From Closterium sp. Naga37s-1 (taxonomy: Eukaryota; Streptophyta; Zygnematophyceae; Desmidiales; Closteriaceae), in the NCBI GenBank assembly GCA_947471745.1, contig CANJKZ010000263.1, forward strand, positions 682,001 through 746,000: a DNA stretch of 64,000 nt, read 5' to 3'. The translations under genes and the position numbers were made by a program. The stretch's first letter is position 1. Every line of letters begins with the position of its first letter. The notes beneath the pieces were generated by a model that worked only from the letters and a program-made list of their open reading frames with translations, did no database searches and was not told where the DNA came from. This document shows, in pieces, positions 10,351-20,535 of the stretch.

Positions 10351-10772
10351 GACGGCGATAATTTTCGCGTCAGTCAAGGTCAACTGTGTGGAAAATCAGA
10401 CCCGCGCGTGTGGTCCTGATTTCGCGTGTGTGGGCCCTCAGGCCCAAGCGTGTGCCTCGCACTGTTGCGAGCGTGCAACTATGGGCACGATCGCAACAGG
10501 ACAGGGCGAATGATCGCCCTGCCCACGCGCAGGACAGCGCACGTCAGTGCACTGTACAGCACGACCGAAAAATCGGTCGTGCATGATTGCAGTCGTGGGG
10601 GTGCTCGGGATTTCGGTTGGAAAACCGATTTCCGCGTTGACTCAGCTTGCAGGTAATTTCGCGAGAAATATCGCGCGCGTAAAGGGACAATTTCGACACA
10701 GGGAAAAACGGTGGAAAACCGTTTTGTAACTGTGAACGTTCGTGATAACGGTAATCCCACACGAATGTTCAT
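10351..10772 (+). other. Array of about 13 short hairpins (unit 1)
   Basis: Consecutive inverted repeats can be read by eye. The best are 10393-10422 (10 bp, one bulge), 10431-10446 (6 bp), 10456-10471 (6 bp), 10502-10521 (8 bp, loop ATGA), 10559-10582 (10 bp perfect, loop AAAA), 10613-10628 (6 bp, loop GGAA), 10660-10675 (5 bp, or the alternative 10656-10669 with loop GCGA), 10705-10725 (8 bp, loop GGAAA) and 10733-10771 (12 bp with one G-T pair). Others are at 10351-10371, 10472-10489, 10527-10540 and 10547-10562. Nearly every base belongs to a stem or loop. It replaces the sequence expected upstream of a Copia integrase core. Function is unknown. Confidence 0.75.
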
Positions 10773-10864
10773 GATTGCGCACAGGAACTCACGAATGTTC
10801 GCGAAGAGAGTCAGCAGGGGAAGCGACATCGTGATCACTCACGGCAGTGTCAACGGCGAAAGCA

Positions 10865-12332
10865 ACACCCTGACCTTCGTCGACGTGTACTAACGCTACG
10901 ACTAGGTTGCCAATGTTGATTTTTGCTCCAAGGCTCCTGAAATATTCCGCATCTGGCTGGCTCACGCGCAACGGAAATCAGTAAAGAAGCTGAAAGTTTG
11001 GCAGACAGACGGCACCAAGGAATTTCGAGGCAACGAGCTGCAGGCATTTATCATAGAGAAGGGGAAAAAGCATCACATTTCACTCCCCTACGCACACTAG
11101 CAGCAAGGCGTCGCTGAACGGGTTAACCGCACCCTCATGATGAAGGTCCGCGCCCTCATGAACCAGTCGGGCCTCCCCAAGAAGTACTGGCCATACGCCA
11201 TGAACCACGCCGTGCTTTCTACCACGGCGAACAAAAGAAACCTCTCCCCACACATGAAGTGGGCCGGGACAAGGGGAGACACCTCCATGCTGAGGGTCTG
11301 GGGGTGCATGGTGCAGTACCGGCCGACATGCGCTACTATAAGCAAGTTCACTGAACATGCGCGCTGGCGAATCCACCTGGGACTTAGGCATGAATACAAG
11401 GGTTGGCTGGTCCTGGACGTTGACAACACACAATCGTACCCGCGCGCGACATTTTCTTCCACGAGCGGCCTACCTTGGAACAGTGGATAGAGGACCAGTG
11501 CAGCAACGTTGTTCAGGCCTACATCAACAACGGCCGAAGCTTCGCCTCGCCAGAAGATGAAGAAGCCGCAGCAGCACTTGACCGTGACCCTGCCGACGAA
11601 CATCCCGGCGTACCTCCTCGCCCGCGCGACGACAACGACAATGATGACGATGACGACGTCCCCGGCATCTGGACCGTCCCATCACCATGATCCCCCAAGC
11701 AACTCACCGCCTGCCCACGAGAGTGATGACGACGACGTAGTTGAAGTCACCCCTCAGGAAGCCGAAGGCGCATCCACCGTGCATCACTGAGCCTAAGAAC
11801 CCGCGATAGGCTCTCAAAGGCCCACACGTTAAGGAATGGCGTGTAGCTATAAACGCGGAGCTGAAAATGCTGGAGTCGCGCAATACATGGGTTCTAGTGG
11901 ATCGTGCAGCAGTGAAGGGGAGGAGGGTGCTAAACAAAAATTGGGTCTTTCGTCTCACGACCGCCGCTGACGGAACTGTCGATCGCTTCAAGGCACGATA
12001 GGTCGTACGTGGGTACGACCAGCGTCATGGCATCGACTTCGACCAGACTTGTGCCCCTGTAAGCCGCCATACCTCTGTGTGGATTCTACTCGCCATCGAT
12101 GCTGCTAAGCACCTACCACTACGACAGATCGTCATCATGAACGCACTTTTGTATGCGGTGGATGCGACCATCTTCATGAAGCAACCGCACACCGACGGGG
12201 AAGGAGACCACAGGGTTTGTCAGCTGAAGAAATCCCTCTACGGGATCAAGCAGGCGCCGCGCCTCTGGCAGCAACACCTATACAAGATACTTCTGGAGAT
12301 CGGCTTCAGGCAATTGCCGCACGAACCAGGAA
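10865..12332 (+). pseudogene. Copia D: truncated integrase core, linker and partial RT (unit 1)
   Basis: The frame starts inside a Copia integrase: LTFVDVY, then VWQTDGTKEFRG (second catalytic Asp) and QQGVAERVNRT (catalytic Glu, about 11105-11130). The first catalytic Asp region is missing, where the hairpin array abuts. Stops fall at 10891, 10903 and 11098, and a frame change near 11480 leads to an acidic linker with a run of Asp (about 11630-11660). An RT fragment follows, with NKNWVFRL, KKSLYGIKQAPRLWQQH and a TAG near 11999, and ends at 12332 where the Gypsy E LTR begins. The YVDD motif is lost. The RT start region reads ATAAAC, where unit 2 has ATGGAC. Confidence 0.8.
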
Positions 12333-12702
12333 TGTGAGAGTACGACGGCTTATGCTGGCTCTGCTAGCTTGCCTAGACTTTATTATGCTATATCTAGCTT
12401 GGGATTTATTTATCATGCATAGATATGATTGATTTCCTAGGTTAGGTTCATTCCTATATGTTATTATAGTTATAGCACCGAACCAGGTTACGTGTACCGA
12501 ACTCAAGCCTATTCGGTTTCCACCGAATTGCTTTCTACTGAGTTCGGGAAAGTTCTATTTGGGACGCTTCGCGACCCTCAGAACATTCGCGTAACACCTG
12601 GGTAACTGGCCTTGTGTCGAGACTATATATGGCCTCGTGTTGTACCCAGGTAAATCATTCAATCCAAACTCTCTTTTATGAGCTCGATCCTAGATCCTCA
12701 CA
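12333..12702 (+). repeat. Gypsy E 5' LTR (unit 1)
   Basis: A 370-bp segment begins TGTGAG and ends CTCACA, perfect 6-bp terminal inverted repeats of the TG...CA type. It is followed by a primer-binding site. A TATA-like box (CTATATATGG) lies at 12623-12632, about 70 bp from the 3' end, and is the likely promoter. The left flank is Copia D RT, so Gypsy E inserted into Copia D. No 3' LTR exists in the unit because Copia A truncates the element. Confidence 0.85.
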
Positions 12703-13133
12703 CTTGGTTATCAGAGCCTGTTTAGAAGCGAAGTTTTTCGACCGCTAAAAACTAGCTTTTAAAACCGCGGGGGCGACGACGGAAAGCGCCGATTTTGGGT
12801 ACGTAAACCAGTTCCGCGCTATTTTTTAGCGTCCCCCTCGAACCGGTTTTCGAACAATCCTCAGGTCCAGTGGCGAAAAAGTTGGAATTTCGACCGTCAG
12901 ATCGATTCGAATCTCAACGGCCCTGAGAATTCCGCCCAAAAAAGTTGGAATTGGGAGCGTCGGATCGAATTTCTTCTCAACGGCCGAGATCGGACGCGAA
13001 TTTCGACTAAGGAAGAATTACGCGACTTACAGAATCAACGCTCGTCATTTCTACAGTCGATTCGACTCACAGTAAGATGACCAGCGCCTAGAATTCAATT
13101 ATTTTCGTCGCAAATCTTCCTATAAATCGCCAA
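12703..13133 (+). promoter_or_regulatory. Gypsy E primer-binding site and leader (unit 1)
   Basis: Just after the LTR, TTGGTTATCAGAGCC resembles the initiator tRNA-Met primer site TGGTATCAGAGC with one extra base. Units 2 and 3 have TGGTAATCAGAGCC and TCGTAATCAGAGCC. The leader holds a small hairpin at 12817-12831 (CGCTA, loop of five T, TAGCG). It also holds two imperfect 47-bp direct repeats, 12876-12922 and 12939-12985, both starting AAAAAGTTGGAATT and ending CTCAACGGCC. Such leader repeats could be packaging or dimerisation signals, but that is inference. Confidence 0.6.
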
Positions 13134-14618
13134 ATGGAGGAAAATGGTGATAATTCCGTACGAAAAATTACGGAGTTACACACCGGCCTGGACCAGACGC
13201 GAGCGGCACTCCAGTGAATAGAGGAGCTTCTCGCGAACCAGTCGGCAGCCGCCACGGCAGCAGCAAACGCAGCGGCGAATGCAGCACCGACGTCAATAGC
13301 AGCAGCGGCGACACCGACACTTCACCCAGCAGCAGCGGCAGTGGCTACAGTGAATCTTGAGGCGGCACGTCCGAGGCAACCGGAGACGTTCAATCCGAAT
13401 GCGGGAGACACCGACGTCCGTCGATTCATTGCGACCCTCGAAATTTACTTCGAGGCCGTTGGCTGTACGACCCCGACACACGATGCAATGCAAATTCAGC
13501 TCATAGCGACACTGTTACGAGGCCCGGCGCTCGAGTGGATTTACAACAGCAATAAGATCCGAGGCGAGGGGTCATGGACGCTTCGGGAAGCTTTAATTCA
13601 ACGTTTCGAACCAATCAACTCCAGCTACATGGCGCGGCAGCAGATTCATCGGCATAAACAGTTCGGCAGTGTAACATAGTACACGCAGCAGATGGAGAGC
13701 CTCTTCAACCGAATAACCGACCTGACCGAAGGGGAAAAAAATCCAAGCGTTTACTGAGGGGCTAAAGATGGAAGTCCGCCGACAGGTGATTGCCGCGAAC
13801 TACAACAACTACCGCGACATGGTGTGTGCAGCAGAGAGATTCGATGCGCTGACGCGAGATCAACCCGAGACACGACGCCACGTGCCGAACCGATCATTTG
13901 GCACGAAGCGATCGGCACCACCCACGACCGCCGACCCGATGGATATCGACAAGATCGACGCGAAGCAGCGGCCGACAAAATATGAGAAGTGCGAATTTTG
14001 CGGCGCAGCAGGACATCGACTCTTGGCGTGTTGGAAAATGAAGAAGGCACGAGCGGAGCTGCAAGGTTCGCGACATCCACGATGGCGAAAAAAGGAGAAC
14101 ACGATGGCGCGAGTTTAAAACGCCACGACCCGCCGGCAACAGGGGAAATCGCCGAGACAAATGGAGGCTCCGCGAAACAAGACTCAGCACCGACCGGGAA
14201 AGTCCAGCCGAACACCCCCGAGAGTAAGAATATTCCCTCTCGAGGTTTTCAAGCCTTTAAAAAATTCAGGGGAGATTTCGAGGCCAAGAAAAAGCCTTCA
14301 GACATGATTCAGGTACCTGAGAAGTTGGGCAAACCACTCCGGAGCGTTGAAAAGGGTCGTGCGTTCCAAGGAGTTACTTTTCTCTCCCCGCATCATAGTG
14401 TAAAGGCTCCCGATTGTCCACAGGAGAACCCTACACAGCTGCAAAGGCTTAAGAGAAGGTTCCAGGCCAAGACGAAGCTGAATCGGTCTCGGATAAATCC
14501 TTCTAACCCAACTCAGTTGAAAACTAAATTGGAGTCAGCAGCTTGGAGCGCAGGACCGAGGGATGATCTATTCGACGTACCCTACGATCCTATAAGCGAG
14601 ACCATATACGGTTACTAG
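13134..14618 (+). pseudogene. Gypsy E gag with zinc knuckle (unit 1)
   Basis: The start at 13134 (MEENGDNS) is chosen because it opens the frame that continues, past a TGA at 13215, into an Ala-rich stretch and a retrotransposon gag capsid (FNPNAGDTDVRRF, LLRGPALEWIYN). The frame shifts after a run of seven A near 13735 into the segment with the CX2CX4HX4C knuckle at 13990-14031. It shifts again at a run of six A near 14088 into a basic Pro/Lys-rich segment ending at a TAG at 14616. Unit 1 alone has TAG for CAG at 13677 and a 3-bp deletion near 13581. Confidence 0.8.
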
Positions 14619-16487
14619 GAGCGGCAACAACCACTAATACTCGAGGTGATCTGCAACGGGCGACGCCTCCAGACACTGGTGGATAGCGGTGCGTCTCACT
14701 CGGTGTGCGACCGCGGGACGTTGGAGAAAATTGGAGAATCTTCGGAGGAGACCAAGTTCACGGCAACGATGGTGGACGGTACGAAACTTCCCATCCACGG
14801 CAAAGCATCACTGCAGCTGCACATAGGGGCGCTGAGGTGGAAGCCGACGTTGCCGATCACGAACATCAAGGGATCAGATTTCATCTTGGGGCGAGATTTC
14901 TTGAAGCGGTTCAACCCCGAAAACGACTGGGTCAACAGGAAGGCGTGCATCTACAACAACGGGAAACGAGTGGAGCTGCGAAGCTGGACGGATACAGGGA
15001 GCGTTCCTGAAACGACACTGGCACGGTTCGAACGGACGATGAATGAGAGCAACACGGGTTACTTAGCACTGGTTATGGCAGCAGCAGAGGAGGAGAAGCC
15101 GAGTTCGGAGCTACCTGTAGCAGTGAAGGAGGTCTTGGAGCAGTACAAGGATATAATGCCCGACGACCTACCCGCAGGCGTACCTCCAGCACGCACCCAC
15201 GAGCACGAGATCGTGGAGGAACCAGGTGCGGAACCCGTCTCACGAGCACCATACCGACTGAGTCCGACAGAACTGACAGACATGAAGAAGCAAATAGAGT
15301 ATCTACTGGACAGACAACTGATCCGCCCATCCACCTCTCCCTACGGTGCACCAGTTCTCTTCACTCCAAAACCAGACGGCAGTTTACGGATGTGCATCGA
15401 CTACCGCACACTGAACAAACAGACAGTTAAGAACAAATACCCCATACCGCGCATAGACGACCTACTGGACCAACTGCGTGGTGCAACAGTCTTTTCGAAG
15501 CTGGACCTACGGTCGGGTTACTGGCAGATCAAGATGGCGGACAACTCGGTCCACAAGATGGTGTTCTGTACCAGATACGGCTCCTACGAATACTTGGTGA
15601 TGCCGTTCGGACTCTGCAACGCACCAACGACGTTCCAGGCGGAAATGAACCATATCCTGCGGCCCCTGCTGGACGAGTGCGTAGTAGTGTACCTGGACGA
15701 TATCCTCATCTACTCCATGACCATGAAGGAGCACGTGGAGCATCTGCGGAAGGTATTCGAGATCCTGCGGAAAAACAATTTCTACGTGAAGCTGTCGAAG
15801 AGCGACTTTGCACTGAAGAAGGTGCAGTTTCTCGGACACATGGTGAGTGCCGAGGGCGTACACGTGGACCCGCGGAAGATCGAAGCCGTCAAGAAGTGGA
15901 AAGTACCGGAGAACGTGAAGGAGTTGCAGCAGTTCCTAGGCTTCGCCAACTACTACAACAGGTTTGTGCCGCAGTACGCTAAGATAGCAGCGCCACTAAC
16001 CGACCTACTGAAAAAGGATACGCCCTACAAATGGGATACTCCTCACCATCAAGCCATGGAGAAACTACAGACAGCACTGACCACAGCCCCAATGTTCATT
16101 TTACCGGATCCAGACAAGGACTACATAGTTGAAGCAGACGCTAGTGATCAAGCAGTCGGAGCAGTACTGATGCAAGATCACGGGAACGATTTGCAGCCCA
16201 TCGCCTACCTCAGTAAAAAGCTACACGGAGCAGAACTGAACTACCCCATACACGACAAGGAAGCCTTAGCCATCGTCGTAGCCTTCAAAGCGTGGAGGTG
16301 TTACCTAGAGGGGGCCAAGACCACAGTCTATACGGACCACTGCAGTCTCTAATACCTAAAGTCACAGCCGACACTCTCGCGACGACAAGTGCGGTGGATG
16401 GACTTCTTGGAAACTCACTTCCACTACGACATCGTCTACAAGCCCGGGCTACACAACAAAGCAGACGCGTTGAGCCGCCGCGGACAT
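14619..16487 (+). pseudogene. Gypsy E pol: protease, RT, RNase H, cut by Copia A (unit 1)
   Basis: The frame continues in phase from gag across the TAG at 14616. It contains retropepsin ([13 protein letters not shown]), a Ty3/Gypsy RT ([38 protein letters not shown] near 15690) and RNase H ([26 protein letters not shown]). Unit 1 alone has TAA at 16350 where the others read AAA. Homology stops at KADALSRR just before 16488, where the Copia A LTR begins, so integrase and the 3' LTR are missing. Confidence 0.85.
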
Positions 16488-17308
16488 TGTTGGTGCAACC
16501 CTACGGTTTGCACTCGGCTTGTTGTCCGTGTGCGTGAATGTGTGTGTGTATGGAATGGTATGAGGGCATGGGATAATATATATTTCATGCTTATAATTGT
16601 GTGTGAATGTTGAGTCATGATGTCGAGTGTGTGTGTCGAGTCAATAGCGAGTTATCGCTAGACGCGTGTTACGCGGTCGTTTGTGTCTCGCGCGCGGTTT
16701 CTATTTTGTCGTGCGCGGTTTCTATTTTGTCCTGTGTCGAACGTTCGGCGTGTCGCAGGTGTGTGCAGCAGACCCATCAAGAACTCAAGGATGAGTTTGT
16801 GATGAAGAGCCCGAGCCTTGGTGTCAAGCCTCAAGTGATTTCGAAGCTCGCCAAAAATGGGTACACCTCAAGATATTGAAGATAGTTACATTACTTTGTG
16901 TAGTGTAACATTTCACTTGGTGTAGGCCCTAGTGAAGGGTAGTTTCGAGACCCTTCGTGGTTGGGGACAGTGTGGCACTGTTCCACATCACTGTACCTCG
17001 GCTCTTGGGGTTTGTAGGAGCTGGGAGTCATTCCCAACTCGTAACTCTTCCTATCTTGTGTTCTAAGACTATAGTGGCTGCCATAGTACCGTTCGTTCAA
17101 ACCGACGCTGTGTCGTCAATTCTTTATCAAATCGTGCAATCTAAATTGCTAATTGTAGACGACGTGAAGACGCTCCAGATCCAATTTGAATCAAGTCATT
17201 TGCAGCTGTGAGCAGAACGCTATCAACGTTTGAAGCCGCTGTGCAGAAATCCGTCTGTGCTCTCTATCTTTCGTTTTAGGCAAATTCAAGCCTATTGTGA
17301 CTATAACA
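16488..17308 (+). repeat. Copia A LTR (unit 1)
   Basis: An 821-bp LTR starts TGTTGGTGCAACC and ends CTATAACA. Its limits are set by comparison with the LTR pair at 56091-56911 and 61583-62401. It is inserted in the RNase H end of Gypsy E. A TATA-like stretch (ATAATATATATTT) at 16573-16585 may be the promoter. A CGCGCGCGG tract near 16690 matches the LTR at 61583, not those of units 2 and 3. Confidence 0.9.
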
Positions 17309-17310
17309 AG

Positions 17311-17322
17311 TGGTATCAGAGC
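17311..17322 (+). promoter_or_regulatory. Copia A primer-binding site, canonical (unit 1)
   Basis: TGGTATCAGAGC, the standard plant-element complement to the initiator tRNA-Met 3' end, starts 2 bp after the LTR. Confidence 0.85.
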
Positions 17323-17342
17323 CCCTTGGAGCAGTTTCGACA

Positions 17343-18784
17343 ATGTCTGGACCTGAGGAAAGGGGTGGCAGAGGTGCTGGTGGCAGTGGAGAAGCTCAAG
17401 CTCAAGGCCAACCCCGTGATTCAGCCATGGCGCCCATGCAACCAAGTCTTGGCCCACCTAGGGATGAGCCTAGGGTGTTTGGGCTTGACAAGTTCAACGG
17501 TGACAACTTTGCTGAATGGTCCTTCAAGATGGAGAACATCTTTGACCACTATGACCTGCTGGAGGTGATGGAAGGAACGGAGAAGCGCCCCGAGAACGAC
17601 CCGGAGAAGAGCCCGTGGGTGCGGAAGAGCGCACAAGGCTATCTCTTACTTGGGCAAGCGTTGGGGAGCAGTCAGATCCGTCACATCAAGCCATTCCAGC
17701 GTGAACCAGAGAAAGGACCAAAGGCATGGGCTGCTCTCAAGGGTGTACATGCTCCTGCAACAGCGGCGGTAGCGGTGGTGTTGGAACGGCAAATGGCGGC
17801 ACTACGAATTGAAGAAGACGAAGCGGTTGAAGAAGGGGTGCAGAAATTCTTCGACTTGTTGACGCGGCTTGAGGGAGCTGATTTGAACTACAGTGAGCTC
17901 CAAAAGAAGACCAAGTTGCTGGCCTTACTCCCAGAGTCATGGTCCTCGCTCATCATCAACCTTAATCGCGACTTGCCCCGCCTCTCGCTTGAAGACGTGA
18001 AGCGAGCTATCCTTCAAGAGGATTTCCGCCGCCGTGAGTTGGCGAGTGCGGATGGCGCTGGGGCAGCGAGCATCGGCCGTGGATATGGTCGAGGAAGAGG
18101 CAGAGGACGAGGGGGAGGAAGGTTTGGTGGTAGAGGAGCAGGAGGAGGGAGAGGACGAGGCCGTGGAGGCCGTGGCGGTCGCGGTGGCGGAGCTGCAAAC
18201 ATGAAGAGCGGAGACAACGACAAGGACCCGAGCGACGATCGATATCCGGGTCTATTCTACTTCGTGTCGACGCAAGTACCGGTTGGTCCAGAGAAGGATG
18301 AAGGCTTTGAGGAGCCAGCAGCTGTGGGGAAGGTGACCCTACACCCCCTGGACTATTGGGTGATTGATAGTGGCGCTACCTATAGCATGACACCTCGCCC
18401 GGACTTGCTCACCGAACTCGAGCCGTCACCGGTGAAGCATGTCACATCGGCTTTGGGGCAGCGAGCAGAGGTGAAAGGCATGGGCAAGGCCATGTTCAAG
18501 GGTGCTGATGGGAAGATGGTGGGCCTCAAGAACGTGCTTTGGGTGCCCAGCCTTGCTGCAAACCTGATTTCCGTGCGGCGGTTGGCAAAGGCCGGCATGG
18601 ACACGAACTCGAAGGGAGCCAAGACCTACACCGCAAGGCTTGGCGATCGAATTCTTTGGGACCTTCATGAGGACAGGGATGTCTACAACGAGATGTGGCA
18701 GATCCCAGTGGTCCCTATGCCTAAGGAGAGGCAAGTGGCAGCAAGCATCAGCACCAAGGATGGAGCGGTCGGTCGCGACGATGG
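17343..18784 (+). pseudogene. Copia A gag and protease fragment, fused to Gypsy-MT (unit 1)
   Basis: The start ATG at 17343 (MSGPEERGG) is the first in-frame Met after the primer site. The frame has a UBN2-type Copia gag (VFGLDKFNGDNFAEWSFKM), an RGG-rich stretch without a zinc knuckle, and the protease motif WVIDSGATYSMTP. Identity to the full Copia A ends between 18774 and 18785, where Gypsy-MT sequence begins. The open frame runs on, out of phase with Gypsy-MT, to 19079, giving a 579-residue chimeric ORF. GAG-pre-integrase, integrase, RT and RNase H are absent. Confidence 0.85.
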
Positions 18785-19161
18785 AGCAAGACGTGCAGTG
18801 TGCCCTCATGGCATGGAGGGGAAGAGAGGAGATGGGGCTGAGGAGCGGAGGGAAAGATGGGAGACAGGAGCAGAGGAGAAAGGAACGAGTGAGGGGAGAC
18901 AAGCCTGCCAAGCCAACCCTAGAGCAAGCCCCAGCGCGCCATCCCCAAGAGAGGCTGGCATGCCAGACCTCGGTGCTGCTGCTGGAAAAGGGGGCAATGG
19001 AGGTAGGAGGAGAGAAGGTGATGACATCAATCATAGATACAGGCGCACTAAGTGTGATGCTAGACAAAGGGATGGCTGAGAGGTTGGAGTTGCTGGTGCC
19101 AGAGAGGCATGTGGTTAAGGGGATGCTGGTGATGATGGGGGAAGGAGGGGAACCGAAGTAG
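18785..19161 (+). pseudogene. Gypsy-MT protease, N-terminal half (unit 2)
   Basis: After the fusion point a frame with a basic, polar stretch leads into a retropepsin core, SIIDTGALSVMLDKGMAERL, whose DTGA is the aspartic protease active site (about 19037). The frame ends in TAG at 19159. Retropepsin homology resumes in phase after the stop with DVLVGTELVFAVGM. The stop therefore cuts the protease in two. Confidence 0.75.
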
Positions 19162-20535
19162 ATGCCATGCACCCGTACGCCCATAGAAGTGACGCTGCTG
19201 CCAGGGGGGGAACATGAGACCAAAATCCGCATGATTTCCGAGTCAGAAGACTTTGATGTATTGGTGGGCACCGAGCTCGTGTTCGCGGTAGGGATGACGA
19301 TATGCACTTGGACCGAGAAGGTCGAGTTCAGGACGCGGTACTGGAAGAAGGAGGGGCCCTTGGGAGAGCTGCCAGTGCGGTTTGTGAAGGTGGAGCCCAA
19401 GCGAGCATATCAGGCTGTGGGGGAGCGGCTGCCGGGGGAGCAACAAGCCGAGGAGCAGGGAGGGAGAGCAGTGCTGGAAGGGGGGCCCAGAATGAAATGG
19501 AAGGATGAACGAAGGCAGCGAAGTGACTGGCAGCAGCCCATCCACCTTGTGGAGCTATTTGGGGGGATAGGGGCAGACTTGTCCGTGGTAGTGAGGAGTG
19601 GAATAGCTGTGAGGAAGTGGACCTATGTGGAGAAGGAGCCTAGGGTGAGGAGGATAGCGGAGCACCATGCACAGAAACTGCACGCGGAGTTCCCAGACCT
19701 ACTGAGTGGGAGGGTGATTCGGGAATCCATGGGAGGGACCGTCCATGATGTGCAAGAGATAGGCGAGGCGGAGGTGGCGAGCTGGGGGCAGGTGGATTTG
19801 TTGGTGGCGGGGTGGGAATGTCAAGGGGTGTCTTGGGCAGACAAGGGGAGGGGAGGAGAAGATCCCAGGACTGAGTTGATGGGAGACCTGTTCCGCATCA
19901 TGGAATGGCTACAGGAAAGGCAAGGCAGGGTGGCGTACCTGCTAGAGAACCTAGACTTGGAGGGAGACAGCAGAGAGCCAATCCGATTGGTCAGAGAGAG
20001 AATCAGGGGGCAGCTGGGGAAGGGGGTGAGCTGTGACGCGGCCAGGGCAGGATCGTACGCGCACCGACTCAGGATGTGCTGGCAGAATGTGGTCCCTGCC
20101 GGGCAGCTTCAGGCAGAGATAGATGGGGTGCAGCGAGCAGCGGAGAGGAAGGTGCAGGACATCCTGGCACCAGGGCGGACTCCAGTGCTAGTGTGTCGCA
20201 AGAGCTACAGCAGGCATTATCCGTGCAACCAAGTGCAACAGGAGAGGCAAGCCCTGCCCACTCTGGTGTCATATGCAGGAGCGGCAGGGTACAAGTGGGA
20301 AGCAGGGAAGCCCGGGTCGGGAATGGTGTATGATCACAGGAGACGGAGATGGGAAGAGCCCACGGCACTGGAACGAGAGCTAGCCATGGGGTACGGGGAA
20401 GATGTGACGGCAGCACCAGGAGTGAGCGAGATGGATAGAAGGAGGGCTTTGGGGAATGCGATGGATGGAAATGTGCTGAGGTGGCTGGTCCAGCGAATGT
20501 GGCGAGAGACAGTCATGAGCTGGGGGCATCAGTAA
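19162..20535 (+). CDS. DNMT3-like cytosine-5 DNA methyltransferase ORF in Gypsy pol (unit 2)
   Basis: The 457-residue open frame has two parts. Residues 1-80 are the rest of the retropepsin. Residues about 127-457 are a C5 methyltransferase that would transfer methyl from S-adenosylmethionine to cytosine in DNA. Visible motifs: I, ELFGGIGADL (131-140, SAM binding); II, YVEKEP (155-160); IV, GWECQGVSWAD (217-227) with catalytic Cys220, but Glu where Pro is usual; VI, LLENLDLEG (260-268) with the conserved Glu262-Asn263; VIII, HRLRMCWQNV (301-310); target-recognition region about 310-400; IX/X, ERELAMGY and RRALGNAMDGNVLRWL (404-442). Linear motif order and motif VIII (compare the HRAR..WGN type of DNMT3) point to DNMT3 rather than DRM, CMT or DNMT1. 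No N-terminal PWWP, chromo or UBA domain is seen. It is in frame with upstream protease and downstream RT, separated only by stops. The first Met at 19162 is merely the codon after a TAG. The family call is from motifs, not alignment. Confidence 0.88.
   Translation: MPCTRTPIEVTLLPGGEHETKIRMISESEDFDVLVGTELVFAVGMTICTWTEKVEFRTRYWKKEGPLGELPVRFVKVEPKRAYQAVGERLPGEQQAEEQGGRAVLEGGPRMKWKDERRQRSDWQQPIHLVELFGGIGADLSVVVRSGIAVRKWTYVEKEPRVRRIAEHHAQKLHAEFPDLLSGRVIRESMGGTVHDVQEIGEAEVASWGQVDLLVAGWECQGVSWADKGRGGEDPRTELMGDLFRIMEWLQERQGRVAYLLENLDLEGDSREPIRLVRERIRGQLGKGVSCDAARAGSYAHRLRMCWQNVVPAGQLQAEIDGVQRAAERKVQDILAPGRTPVLVCRKSYSRHYPCNQVQQERQALPTLVSYAGAAGYKWEAGKPGSGMVYDHRRRRWEEPTALERELAMGYGEDVTAAPGVSEMDRRRALGNAMDGNVLRWLVQRMWRETVMSWGHQ

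Noticed and set aside
10351..10772. Reading the hairpin region as a CRISPR array, tRNA cluster or MITE
   Set aside because: No repeated unit of constant sequence, no tRNA cloverleaf or conserved T-loop, and no single pair of long terminal inverted repeats or target-site duplication.
14616..14618. Programmed TAG readthrough between Gypsy E gag and pol
   Set aside because: The three copies are one amplified ancestor, so conservation is not independent, and the element has many other decay stops. Kept only as a low-interest finding.
18426..19400. 324-codon open frame on the minus strand
   Set aside because: It lies antisense to Copia A gag-protease and Gypsy-MT protease, crosses the fusion junction, and shows no recognisable domain. 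It is a shadow of the plus-strand coding bias.
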